Shown one piece after another: positions 34,869 to 43,460 of a DNA stretch of 64,000 bases (positions are counted from its first letter, which is position 1; each line of letters starts with the position of its first letter). The translations under genes and the position numbers were made by a program. The stretch covers positions 310,001-374,000 of the forward strand of contig CAXXWW010000006.1 of NCBI GenBank assembly GCA_963665215.2. Reading direction: 5' to 3'. The notes under the pieces are model-generated. The model worked only from the letters and a program-made list of their open reading frames with translations. It had not been told where the DNA came from and searched no databases. This DNA comes from G963665215 sp963665215. GTDB taxonomy: Bacteria > Chloroflexota > Dehalococcoidia > Lucifugimonadales > CAUZJF01.

Positions 34869-36113
34869 CTACTCGTATCTCAGGGCGTCGATTGGGTGCA
34901 GCCGCGCAGCCCGCATCGCCGGGTAGATGCCGAAGAACAGCCCGATACCTCCGGACACCACGAGTGCGAGGATGGCGATGTCGCCGCTGAAGACTGTCTG
35001 GAACGACTGTCCCCCGAGGCTGCGGTCGTCGAGGAGCCGCGACACGGCCAGTCCCAGGACAAGGCCCGCGGCACCTCCGCCCAGGCTCAGCAGCGTTGCC
35101 TCGGATACGAATTGGAATAGGATGTCCCGTCTCCTGGCGCCCATGGCCTTGCGAATGCCGATCTCACGGGTCCTCTCCGTCACCGACACCAGCATGATGT
35201 TCATGATGCCAATTCCGCCCACGAGAAGCGATATGCTGGCGATGGCCCCTAGGAAAACCACGAAGGTGTTGGTGGTCTCCTCCAGGGTCTCGATGGTCTC
35301 TTGCTGGCTGCTTACGGTGAAGTCGTCCTCGCCGGTAATGCGGTGGCGGAGGCGGAGCACGGTGGCGATCTCTTGGAGCGCGCTGTCCATGGCGTCGCCA
35401 CTCCGTACCTGGACGTTGACGGTCTGAACGGCTACGCCGCCTTGAACGGTGCGCTGCGAGGCCAGGCGGTAGTATGCGGTTGTAATCGGGACAATAACCT
35501 GGTCGTCGAAGAGCCCCAGGGCGCTCCCGCCCTGGCTCTGAAGTACGCCGAGGACGGTGAATCGGCGCCCGCTGATTCGCACCGTCTGGCCCACCGGGTC
35601 CCGAAATCCGAACAGGGTCTCCGCCACCCGAGAACCCAGCACCGCCACCTCGGAGCGGTTCCTGACGTGGGCCGCCGAAATGAACTGGCCGGAGCCAACG
35701 GGGAAGTTTCGAACAAACTGGTACTCTGGGGTCACTCCAAGGATCTGGGTGAAGGTGTTCTTCCTACCTGCCACGATCTGGCCTGAGCTGCTTAGCTCCG
35801 GGGCCACGGCCTCCACCGAAGGCGCGAAACCCGGGTCCAACAATGCATAGGCGTCATCCAGAGTCAGCGTGGACGCGCTTCCCAGTCCGCCAAAGACGCC
35901 GCCCTCGCTCACTGCTCCGGGCCGCACGAACAGCAGGTTGGTCCCCAGGGACTCGATCCTCGAGGTGATCGCCTGCTGGGCGCCTCTGCCGATGGCCATA
36001 AGGGAGATGACCGCCGCAACCCCGATGACGATGCCCAAGAGGGTGAGCCCCGCGCGTAGCTTGTTGGCCCCGATAGAAGACAACGCGGTACGCAAGGTAG
36101 CCAGCGCGTTCAT
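34869..36113 (-). CDS. ABC transporter permease, MacB/FtsX type
   Basis: A 414-aa protein. The N-terminal membrane segment LTLLGIVIGVAAVISLMAIG is followed by a large extracytoplasmic MacB_PCD domain. Three C-terminal membrane helices follow, including the FtsX signature (ILVSVTERTREIGIRKAMGARRRDI). It overlaps the ATPase gene by 4 bp. With the ATPase and adaptor it forms a MacAB-like mechanotransmission exporter rather than a classical importer. Confidence 0.92.
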   Translation of the reverse strand: MNALATLRTALSSIGANKLRAGLTLLGIVIGVAAVISLMAIGRGAQQAITSRIESLGTNLLFVRPGAVSEGGVFGGLGSASTLTLDDAYALLDPGFAPSVEAVAPELSSSGQIVAGRKNTFTQILGVTPEYQFVRNFPVGSGQFISAAHVRNRSEVAVLGSRVAETLFGFRDPVGQTVRISGRRFTVLGVLQSQGGSALGLFDDQVIVPITTAYYRLASQRTVQGGVAVQTVNVQVRSGDAMDSALQEIATVLRLRHRITGEDDFTVSSQQETIETLEETTNTFVVFLGAIASISLLVGGIGIMNIMLVSVTERTREIGIRKAMGARRRDILFQFVSEATLLSLGGGAAGLVLGLAVSRLLDDRSLGGQSFQTVFSGDIAILALVVSGGIGLFFGIYPAMRAARLHPIDALRYE

Positions 36114-36850
36114 CCGCTTGCCTCGTCCCGGGCGTCGGATGCCACCGCCGCCTGGAGGGGCTCCTTCACCCGCTCATCGCCGATGACTTTGCCGTCCAGC
36201 ACCGACACAATTCGCCGGGTATGGGCCGCGATGTCGTGGTCGTGGGTTACGATAATCACGGTGATTCCCTCCTCCCGGTTCAGGTGCTGAAGGATGGCCA
36301 TGATCTCCTCGCTGGAGCGGCTGTCCAGGTTGCCCGTGGGCTCATCGGTCAGGAGGAGGGATGGGTCTTTCACTAGCGCCCGGGCGACCCCCACACGCTG
36401 CTGCTCGCCCCCGGACAGCTCGGTGGGCCGGTGGCCGACCCGATCGGCTAGCCCCACCCGCTCCAGGGCCTGAAGCGCCCGCCTTCTGCGGTGGCGGCCA
36501 TTGCCGTAGAGCAGGGGCAGCTCGACGTTGGCGAGGGCGGTTAGCCGGGGCAGAAGGTTGTACGTCTGGAACACGAAGCCAATCTTTCGATTGCGTATCT
36601 CCGCCAGACGGTTGTCTCCCAGTCGGCCCACCTCTTCACCCTCCAGGAAGTACTGTCCCGAGGTTGGCACGTCCAGGCACCCTATTACGTTCATGAGGGT
36701 GGACTTGCCGGAGCCGGAAGGACCCATGATGGCAACCAGCTCGCCATCGTCGATTGATAGGCTGACCCCCCGCAGGGCGGCCACCTCCACCGTTCCCATC
36801 TGGTACACCTTGGTCACTTCATTCAGCTCGATCATGGAGCCCTTACCCAT
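36110..36850 (-). CDS. ABC transporter ATP-binding protein, MacB/LolD type
   Basis: A 246-aa protein. The Walker A motif is GPSGSGKST, LSGGEQQRVGVARAL is the signature and LLLTDEPTGNLD Walker B, with the LD extension typical of the MacB/LolD group. The switch His is in VTHDHDIAAH. It powers the neighbouring FtsX-type permease. It begins 16 bp after the adaptor gene. Confidence 0.94.
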   Translation of the reverse strand: MGKGSMIELNEVTKVYQMGTVEVAALRGVSLSIDDGELVAIMGPSGSGKSTLMNVIGCLDVPTSGQYFLEGEEVGRLGDNRLAEIRNRKIGFVFQTYNLLPRLTALANVELPLLYGNGRHRRRRALQALERVGLADRVGHRPTELSGGEQQRVGVARALVKDPSLLLTDEPTGNLDSRSSEEIMAILQHLNREEGITVIIVTHDHDIAAHTRRIVSVLDGKVIGDERVKEPLQAAVASDARDEASG

Positions 36851-36866
36851 CGGCTAGTTGTGTTGC

Positions 36867-39419
36867 CTACCGCCTCTGCCTGTCTACGGACCCACCGCCG
36901 AAGCCGCCGCCGGGGGGGGGTTCCGTGGCATTGGCCTGGCCCCCGAAGCGGCGGAACCCTCCCGCGAATCTGCCGAAGCCGAACCCACCGGTGGTGGCCT
37001 GCTGGGACTGCATGACCACCAGGTCCCCCTCCGCCAGACCTTCCCGTACCGCCGCCCAGAAGTCGTCCGTGTTGCCCAGGACCACCGGCCTCTCCTCAAT
37101 GCGCCCGTCCTTCATGACGCGCACTATCGGCTGCTCAAAGGTGCCGTAGAGGGCCTGGAGGGGCACCAGCAGGACGTTGAGCTCCTCGCGAATGACCACG
37201 CTGGCGACGGCGCTCAGCCCCTCCGGTAGCTGCGCTCCCTGCTGCGTCACCCTGACGCGAATGGGATAGCTAACTACACCCTGCTGGTTCTGGGCCGCGG
37301 CGGAGATCGCCGAGACGGTGCCCTCCAGCACCTGGTCCGGGAGGGCGTCCATCGTCACTCTGGCCGGAGCGCCTTCCCGAATAAAGAGGACGTCAATCTC
37401 GTCCACGATGCCGTCCACCTCGACTGTGGTGGGGTCCACGACCTCGAATACAGGGGTGTTTGCGTTGACCTCCTGCCGTGCCTCCACGTTCACCATGGAG
37501 ACCATTGCGTCCCAGGGCGCTCTCAAGGTCGCGCTCTCAAGCCTCTGTAGGGCCACTGCCAGGGCCGCCTCCGCGGACGCGACCTGGGCTTCCCGCAGCG
37601 CGACTTCCAGGGCGTCAACGCTGCCCCTTAGCTCCGCCAGGTCCTCCTCGGCCTTGGACAGGCTTGCCTCCGCTACTGGGACCTGCTTCTTCTTCGCCTC
37701 CAACTCCAGCGGGCCGGGTCCGCCGGCGAACTCGGCAAGGTCCGCTATGGCATCGTCGAGGCTGACCTGAGCGAGGGTTACCTGTGTTTGTTTCGCCTTC
37801 AATTGTAGTGGATCGGGCCCGCCCGTGACCTCGGCCAGGCTGGCTTCCGCCTCGTCGAGGTCAGCTTGGGCCAAGGACACCTGCTCTTGCTTGGCCTGCA
37901 GCTCCAGTGTGTCGGGCCCCTTTATCAGCTCGGCGAGGCTCACCTCTGCCTCGTCGAGGCTGGCCTTCGCAATGGCTAGCTGGTCATACTTGCGGTCCAC
38001 TTCTAAGGTATCAGACCCGGCATTCAGGTCGGTGAAGGCCGTCTGGGCGTCAGCGAGGCTCTCCTCGGCGCGCGCGATCGCGGTCCCGGCGTTGGCCACC
38101 GCTTTTTCTGCCTGAGTTTCAATCATGTCCAGTTGGGCTTCCGCGTCCTTCAGGGTGTCCCAGGCATCGTCAAAACTTTTTGCTACGCAGATACTCTGCC
38201 CCGCGGGGTCCCCGCCGTTGCACGTGGCCGCGAACGCACCCGGGTATAAGTTCAGCCACGCGTACACCACGGTCTCGTTCCACCTGGTGGCCGGATCATC
38301 ACGGGAGCCCTGGGCCAGCCACGCCTTGCCCAGGTCATAGAATCGCAAGTCTGTGTCGAACAGGGTCGCCAGGTCTGTGCCCCACAATTCCAAGAGACTG
38401 GTCGGGTCCATGTCTGTCTCCCCCTGGTCGATCTCAGCCCCTAGCCACTGTCGGAAGACATCACGATATCCCTCAAACGAGGTCGCAACCGAATCGACGG
38501 CATCCAGCTGCTGGTCATCCCAGTCCCCTCGAGTAAGCTTCAGGTCCCGGTGCGCGTTTTCCAGGGACGTAGCGGCGAATCCTATCTGGGATTGGGCTTT
38601 GGCAATATCCTCCTCGCTGGGGCCGTTTATCAGCGCATGGAGGGTGGTCGAGGCGTTGTCCACGGCGAGTCTCGCATCGGTGACCCTGGCAATGGACTGT
38701 GCCATGTCCTGGGGCGTCGGCTCAATCAGACGGTCGAGGGCTTCCTGCACATCCTGGAGGCCACGCTTGGAGGCAACCAGTGCCGCTTCGGCCTGGATAA
38801 CGTCTCGAGGTGTCGGGTTCAGCAGCCTGTCAAGGGCTTCCTGGGCGTCCTCCAGGGCTAGCTGGGCGCTTGCCACTGTTGCTTCAGCCTGGGCGATTAC
38901 CTGGGAGGTTGGCTCCATCAGGTCGGCCAGCAGGTCCCGGGCGTCCTCGAGCGTGATCCTCGCGTTGGCTACTCCGGCTTCGGCCTGGGCAAGATCCAGC
39001 AGCGTATGAGGGTCTCTCGCCTTGGCTAGAGCCTCGTTGGCAGCCTGGAGATCGACCCGCGCACCGGCGACTGCCTCCTCCAGGCCTGCGACCGCCTCCG
39101 AATCCAACCTGGCCAGCAGCTCTCCCCCCCGGACCTGCTGCCCCTCCTCTACAAGCACCTCCCCGACATTGCCCCGGCTGCCGAAGGTCAGCAGCTCCCT
39201 TTCAGGATAGACCAGGCTGCCGTTGACGGAGACCTCGTTTAGCAGGTTGCCATACTGTATGGGGATGAGCTGTTCGTCCTCCCCCAGGCCGACCTGACCT
39301 GAGCTGCCTAACAACGCGTAGACTCCATAGGCAATGCCGATTCCCCCGGCCAGCACGGCAGCAAGTGTCCCGATTTGCCACAGCTTCAAGCCCTTCAACG
39401 CGTCCAAGATTGCTCCCAT
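36867..39419 (-). CDS. HlyD/MacA-like adaptor with very long repeat hairpin, 850 aa
   Basis: The protein has an N-terminal membrane anchor (IGTLAAVLAGGIGIAYGVYAL) and a lipoyl half-motif (GNVGEVLVEEGQQVRGGELLARLDSE). About 500 residues of helical repeat follow. Units of about 30-35 residues (EALDRLLNPTPRDV, EALDRLIEPTPQDM) ascend, and others (SLAELIKGPDTLELQ, SLAEVTGGPDPLQLK) descend. Between them is a 130-residue tip domain with a possible Cys pair (CNGGDP...C). The second lipoyl half (ATLRAPWDAMV), beta-barrel and C-terminal Gly-rich tail follow. Ordinary MacA is about 370 aa. It is the first gene of the exporter operon, now cut from its upstream DNA by a transposon at 39442. Confidence 0.9.
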   Translation of the reverse strand: MGAILDALKGLKLWQIGTLAAVLAGGIGIAYGVYALLGSSGQVGLGEDEQLIPIQYGNLLNEVSVNGSLVYPERELLTFGSRGNVGEVLVEEGQQVRGGELLARLDSEAVAGLEEAVAGARVDLQAANEALAKARDPHTLLDLAQAEAGVANARITLEDARDLLADLMEPTSQVIAQAEATVASAQLALEDAQEALDRLLNPTPRDVIQAEAALVASKRGLQDVQEALDRLIEPTPQDMAQSIARVTDARLAVDNASTTLHALINGPSEEDIAKAQSQIGFAATSLENAHRDLKLTRGDWDDQQLDAVDSVATSFEGYRDVFRQWLGAEIDQGETDMDPTSLLELWGTDLATLFDTDLRFYDLGKAWLAQGSRDDPATRWNETVVYAWLNLYPGAFAATCNGGDPAGQSICVAKSFDDAWDTLKDAEAQLDMIETQAEKAVANAGTAIARAEESLADAQTAFTDLNAGSDTLEVDRKYDQLAIAKASLDEAEVSLAELIKGPDTLELQAKQEQVSLAQADLDEAEASLAEVTGGPDPLQLKAKQTQVTLAQVSLDDAIADLAEFAGGPGPLELEAKKKQVPVAEASLSKAEEDLAELRGSVDALEVALREAQVASAEAALAVALQRLESATLRAPWDAMVSMVNVEARQEVNANTPVFEVVDPTTVEVDGIVDEIDVLFIREGAPARVTMDALPDQVLEGTVSAISAAAQNQQGVVSYPIRVRVTQQGAQLPEGLSAVASVVIREELNVLLVPLQALYGTFEQPIVRVMKDGRIEERPVVLGNTDDFWAAVREGLAEGDLVVMQSQQATTGGFGFGRFAGGFRRFGGQANATEPPPGGGFGGGSVDRQRR

Positions 39420-39894
39420 GACATCTCCAAAGGATATATTTGGGACTTACCCGTTTGTGTACCAAAGCAAAGGGAGGCTAGTTAAGTGAATGCGGACGAA
39501 TACCCGGCTCGTCAAGAACATGCTGCATCGCAGTAATCAGACGCTCTGCCTGTTAGTCTGCCGAATAAGTAGTTATAGGGGCTAGTGGTCCAACATCATT
39601 GAAATGAATACCATGATAGTCATTGTTACTCTTGGGGGTTCAATCGTAACGTTGAACCGAGGAGGAACCATGATGTCTACCAAGAAGTACCGTATCAGAC
39701 TGACTACCGACGAACAACAGGAACTCAACGCCTTGGTCTCACGCGGTCGGGCTGCGGCGTACAAACAGACCCATGCGCGCATTCTGCTGATGAGCGATGA
39801 GTCACGCTCGGACGGGGGAATGAAGGACGCGGACATCACCAGCGCGCTCGGTGTGGGACAGTCAACGGTCGAGCGAATACGCAAGCGCTGTGTG

Positions 39895-41180
39895 TGTATG
39901 GACCGGACACATGGTGGACGGGTGTTCGGAGACATGGTGGACACATTTGAGTATGTTAGGCATCGTGCCTGAGGTCAAGCTGGGCGATTTGATGAGTGGC
40001 GAAGAAGACGTTCCAGACTCCATCGTCAGTTGTCGGCCGAATAGCCACTGGCATGCCCTTGAAGGCCTTAGGTACCTTGAAGATACGGCCAAACAACTGG
40101 AGCCTACCTTTGTCGTGAACACGGCGTACCAGGTCGGTTGGTTCGTACTCCAAGGGTGGAAGGACCTCGGGAAACAGTCTTTGGCTCACTTGGTACTTGG
40201 TGGCCGGAGTAGCAAGGTCAAGGGCGTCATGGGGCCGCTCCAAGTTGTAGATGTCCCGCCACAGGTCGAAGGCTCTCTGGCAGTGCGCCAGATCAGTGAA
40301 GCTGCTCCCCTGCAGCACTTCAACGGTCATGGTTCGGTGGAAGCGCTCATCTTTTCCCTGTGTCTGAGGGTGATAAGGGCGTCCATGACTGACTCCGATG
40401 CCCAACCTCAGCAGCCAGACTGTAAAAGGTGTGTAGGGGTGGTCTTGGTCATGGCCCCACGGGGAGCCATTGTCCATCAACATTGTGTTGGGCAGGCCGT
40501 AGCGCCGGAAGATAGCCGTCAGGCGCTGTTGCACCATCTCTCCCTGCTCGTTACCGCAGGCCTGCAGCCCCAAGGCAAACCGAGAGTGATCGTCCAGAAC
40601 AGTCAGAGGGTGGCAGCGTCCTCGGGTAAGGGGGAAGTGGCCTTTGAAGTCCATCTGCCACAGGTCGTTGGGTGCCTGGTGTTCAAATCGCTGCCAGGAA
40701 CGGTGCTTGGGCCCCTCGGCGGGGTCAATGCGGCCATGACGACGCAAGATCGCCGTGATAGTACTGGGGGCCGGCATGTCCGCCTCAAACACATCCCTGC
40801 GGTCCAAAAGCCACCGTCGCAGCTTACGAGCTCCCCAGGCCGGATGGGCCGCACGGGCAGACAGCACCGCCTGCTCAACCTGCGATGGGGTACGTGCAGG
40901 CGAGTAGTGAGGCCGCCGCGGCAGCTCGACCAGGCCTGCCTCGCTCCCTTCACGGAAACGCCCAAGCCACTTGTATCCAGTCGTAGGGCTGATCCCGAAG
41001 CGACGGCAAAGGCCCCTTTTGTTGGTGCCTTCAGCCTGCGCCAGCTCCACGAACTCTCTCCTCTGAGACATAACGGACATCTCCTTCCATGGCATGACCA
41101 CCTCCTTGTAATGAAGTCATGCCTATTATGGTGTCCACCATGTCCCCGAACATGTGTAAGCTATGTCCCCGGTCTATACA
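39895..41180 (-). mobile_element. IS481-family insertion sequence, copy 3
   Basis: 1286 bp with the same ends as copies 1 and 2. It is flanked by the 5-bp duplication GTGTG (39890-39894 and 41181-41185) and inserted in the IS630 transposase gene. Confidence 0.95.
39956..41095 (-). CDS. IS481-family DDE transposase, copy 3
   Basis: The same protein as copies 1 and 2: an N-terminal HTH, then Asp (QMDFKGHF), Asp (LMDNGSPWG) and Glu (GKDERFHRT). It is intact, with AAGGAGGTGGTC before the ATG at 41095. Confidence 0.94.
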   Translation of the reverse strand: MPWKEMSVMSQRREFVELAQAEGTNKRGLCRRFGISPTTGYKWLGRFREGSEAGLVELPRRPHYSPARTPSQVEQAVLSARAAHPAWGARKLRRWLLDRRDVFEADMPAPSTITAILRRHGRIDPAEGPKHRSWQRFEHQAPNDLWQMDFKGHFPLTRGRCHPLTVLDDHSRFALGLQACGNEQGEMVQQRLTAIFRRYGLPNTMLMDNGSPWGHDQDHPYTPFTVWLLRLGIGVSHGRPYHPQTQGKDERFHRTMTVEVLQGSSFTDLAHCQRAFDLWRDIYNLERPHDALDLATPATKYQVSQRLFPEVLPPLEYEPTDLVRRVHDKGRLQLFGRIFKVPKAFKGMPVAIRPTTDDGVWNVFFATHQIAQLDLRHDA

Positions 41181-42116
41181 GTGTGGAGGAGGGGGTCGAG
41201 TCTGCGCTGAATCGCAAAAAGCAACTGCGTCGGCGTCAAAAGAGACTGGACGGCGAAGGTGAAGCACGGTTGATAGCGATGGCCTGCGGGGAACCGCCGG
41301 AGGGGTGTGCCAGTTGGACCCTGAAGCTGTTGGCTGACCAGTTGGTCGAGTGTGAGATAGTCGGGACCATTAGCACCGAGACGGTTCGCCAGGCGCTTAA
41401 AAAAAAACGAACTGAAGCCGTGGCTGAAGCAGAGTTGGTGCATCCCGCCCGGTCAGAGCGCGGAGTTTGTGTGCGCGATGGAAGACGTACTGGAGGTCTA
41501 CCAACGGCCGTACGATGGGAATGAGGTTCTGGTGTGCATGGATGAGACGAGCAAACAGCAAGTCAAGGAGACGCGAGTGCCGCGTCCCGCAGCGCCCGGC
41601 TTATCGGCGGCATACGACTACGAATACGAGCGCAATGGAGTGAGCAGCCTGTTCATGCTGTTTGCACCGTTGGACGGATGGCGCCGAGTCGAGGTCAGAG
41701 AGCGTCGCACGAAGGTGGACTGGGCGCATGTGATAAAGGAACTGGTCGACGAGGACTACCCTGACAGAGACCGGATCGTGCTGGTAATGGACAATCTCAA
41801 CACTCACAAGCTGTCCTCGCTATACGAGGCATTCGAGCCTGCTGAGGCGAGGCGTATAGCTGAGCGACTGGAGATACACTACACTCCCAAACACGGGAGT
41901 TGGTTGAATATGGCGGAGATAGAGATCGGTGTGCTGGCTCGACAGTGCCTGGACCGACGGATTGCCAATCAAGACATCCTGCGCGGCGAGGTCAATGCTT
42001 GGCAGAATCAACGCAACCGGGATGTGATACGAGTGGATTGGCGCTTCACTACCGAGGATGCGCGCATCAAGCTAAAGTCACTCTACCCATCAATACAAAA
42101 ACGTTGAACCACTAGG

Positions 42117-42392
42117 GTGTCTTTCAAGAGATGCCCTCATTGTGATTCACCGGGAGGCCCAAAGACGCTTCGGCATCAGGTCAGCATGCCGATCAATGGC
42201 CGAGTGCAGTGCATAGATTTTTGTATTCATCCACTTGTTGCCGCTTTGAACGCTGGCGGTATCATAACGACAGCCAGTTGTTGCGGGCATCAAAAGATGA
42301 AGGGGAACATCATGCTTGAAGATGGGCGTACGCTCATCATCCAGCCAACGCCAGACTCCAATGATGCTTGGAGCCAGGCCGTTACCTTCTAA
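42117..42392 (+). CDS. Small Cys-rich protein, possible phage-type, 91 aa
   Basis: A GTG at 42117, a few bases past the IS630 end, opens a protein with RCPHCDSPGG, GRVQCIDFCIHPLVAAL, ASCCGHQK and a C-terminal EDGRTLIIQ. The cysteines suggest zinc binding. The pattern resembles small proteins common in phages and mobile elements, none of known function. The IS630 insertion may have removed its native start or promoter. It is a passenger of the IS1595 transposon. Confidence 0.6.
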   Translation: MSFKRCPHCDSPGGPKTLRHQVSMPINGRVQCIDFCIHPLVAALNAGGIITTASCCGHQKMKGNIMLEDGRTLIIQPTPDSNDAWSQAVTF

Positions 42393-42595
42393 CTTGTGTG
42401 ACAGGCTGGCGAGCAGTGGGCACAGCCATCTACTTGTGAGTAGTGCTTACGTGCCGCAACAACTGCTGGATGGCAGGAGGCAAAAGCGCGGAGGTGTATG
42501 CGATTCAGGACATCAGGCAACCAAGGGCATCCCACCCTGTGAACCTCGTGGTCACCATTTGATTGTGCATTCCTATTTACATAATAGTCTGCCAT
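42389..42595 (-). CDS. Small conserved protein, 68 aa, Cys/His-rich
   Basis: The protein starts MADYYVNRNAQSNGDHEVHR. GCPWLPDVLN and a C-terminal DGCAHCSPACHTS follow. I recognise this as a small widespread family of unknown function, with five cysteines in a zinc-like pattern. Its ATG directly abuts the stop of the upstream 59-aa gene, and the ribosome binding site AGGGGGAG lies inside that gene, so the two are coupled. Confidence 0.72.
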   Translation of the reverse strand: MADYYVNRNAQSNGDHEVHRVGCPWLPDVLNRIHLRAFASCHPAVVAARKHYSQVDGCAHCSPACHTS

Positions 42596-42775
42596 CTATC
42601 CACTCCCCCTGGTTTGATCCTTGCTAGGCTTGCGCCCCGATTCCTGCTCGTATCGCCAGACCTCTTTGGGCTTGGCCTTGAGCACCACTTCCGCCAGGGT
42701 GTCCATGTCAGTTTCCAACGGCTCCGGCATCGGGCACTTCGGTGGTCGGCCCCTAGGCTTCTTCTGTTTAGACAT
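42596..42775 (-). CDS. Small basic protein with AT-hook-like motif, 59 aa
   Basis: The ATG at 42775 follows GGGGGAGGGGCACC. The product starts MSKQKKPRGRPPKCPMPE and ends in a Lys/Arg/Gly-rich tail. PRGRPP is an AT-hook-like DNA-binding motif; the middle (LETDMDTLAEVVLKAKPKE) is likely one helix. It is coupled to the 68-aa gene downstream. The function is unknown, with DNA binding or accessory function for the transposon as options. Confidence 0.65.
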   Translation of the reverse strand: MSKQKKPRGRPPKCPMPEPLETDMDTLAEVVLKAKPKEVWRYEQESGRKPSKDQTRGSG

Positions 42776-42801
42776 GGTGCCCCTCCCCCATTTGTGAAGC
42801 C

Positions 42802-42969
42802 TTAACGTTTTGATACTCCGGCCAAGCGATCTTGAACTTGTCGAAGGGTAGTAAAGACCTCATATCGATCAGGGCTAGCCTTCGATGCAGTGGTGTAAAG
42901 AAGAAAATACCTAGGCCCACGAGCTTTGGCAATCTCGCTCGTTATCTGGTCTAGTTTATTCACAAGCAT
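42802..42969 (-). CDS. Possible small protein, 55 aa
   Basis: An ATG at 42969 opens MLVNKLDQITSEIAKARG and continues to RQVQDRLAGVSKR before TAA, 26 bp upstream of the AT-hook gene. The amino-acid pattern (heptad-like Leu/Ile, then RYFLLYTTA) looks coding. Upstream, another frame reads NRWNFLKTGFYEGIK, also protein-like, so this could be the 3' end of a frameshifted older gene. Confidence 0.4.
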   Translation of the reverse strand: MLVNKLDQITSEIAKARGPRYFLLYTTASKASPDRYEVFTTLRQVQDRLAGVSKR

Positions 42970-43139
42970 TCTCAGTATGTCCTTTAAGCTTGATTCCCTC
43001 GTAAAAACCCGTTTTGAGGAAGTTCCAGCGATTTAGCACATCTGCGCGCTACCGTATGTTGGGGTAGTGTGCGGAACAGAGACTGTATATTGTACCCAGG
43101 TGTGGGTACGTTTGTTCTAATTCAACCTACACAGACTTT

Positions 43140-43460
43140 TTACGAGAGAATCAAGCTTGCATTTCGCTGGAGGGATGCATTCCTCTTTCTCTTTTCATGA
43201 GTCAGTCCACGTATCCAAACTACGCTAGTCTTTGTAGTGGACAGCAGACCTTCGTGTCTTGTCTTTGCGCGATCGTCCTTTGTAATCCAAGTCTGACCGC
43301 GCCTTCCCATCTCACATATGAGGTCTTCGTCTTGTGTCCCTTTGGTGGCAAGAACGACGGGGAAATCAACTGCTTTGAGTATATCGCCGATGCTAGGCGG
43401 TAGGCTTTCATCGTAGCAGTAAGAAACACATTTAGATTGGAAGCTTATTTTCCCAGGCAA
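43140..43460 (-). CDS. PIN-like (DUF5615-type) toxin
   Basis: A 106-aa protein. DESLPPSIGDILKAVDFPV at the start, DEDLICEMGRRGQTWITKDD in the middle and SVVWIRGL after it follow the fold of PIN-like DUF5615/Mut7-C proteins, with acidic residues in the right places for a nuclease. It overlaps the upstream DUF433 gene by 29 bp, the layout of a toxin-antitoxin pair. The RNase role is inferred from the family. The Lys/Arg/Asn tail is unusual. Confidence 0.75.
   Translation of the reverse strand: MPGKISFQSKCVSYCYDESLPPSIGDILKAVDFPVVLATKGTQDEDLICEMGRRGQTWITKDDRAKTRHEGLLSTTKTSVVWIRGLTHEKRKRNASLQRNASLILS

Larger units (their letters stand above)
39604..42107 (+). pseudogene. IS630-family transposase, split by IS481 and by an A9 frameshift
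   Basis: The N-terminal HTH part (DADITSALGVGQSTVERIRKR) runs to 39894. After IS481 copy 3 it resumes in frame at 41186 (EEGVESALNRKK) and reaches nine As at 41399-41407. A shift of one base there enters the frame of 41469-42107, which has the DDE residues in CMDETSKQQ, VMDNLNTHK and GSWLNMAEIEIG. IS630 relatives often use such A-runs for programmed frameshifting, so only the IS481 insertion is certainly inactivating. Confidence 0.82.
39583..42113 (+). mobile_element. IS630-family insertion sequence, interrupted by IS481
   Basis: The ends AGTGGTCCAAC (from 39585) and the inverse of AGTGGTTCAAC (up to 42111) are flanked by the TA dinucleotide that IS630 elements duplicate. Without the IS481 copy and its duplication the element is about 1.24 kb, normal for the family. 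It is nested in the IS1595 transposon. Confidence 0.8.
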
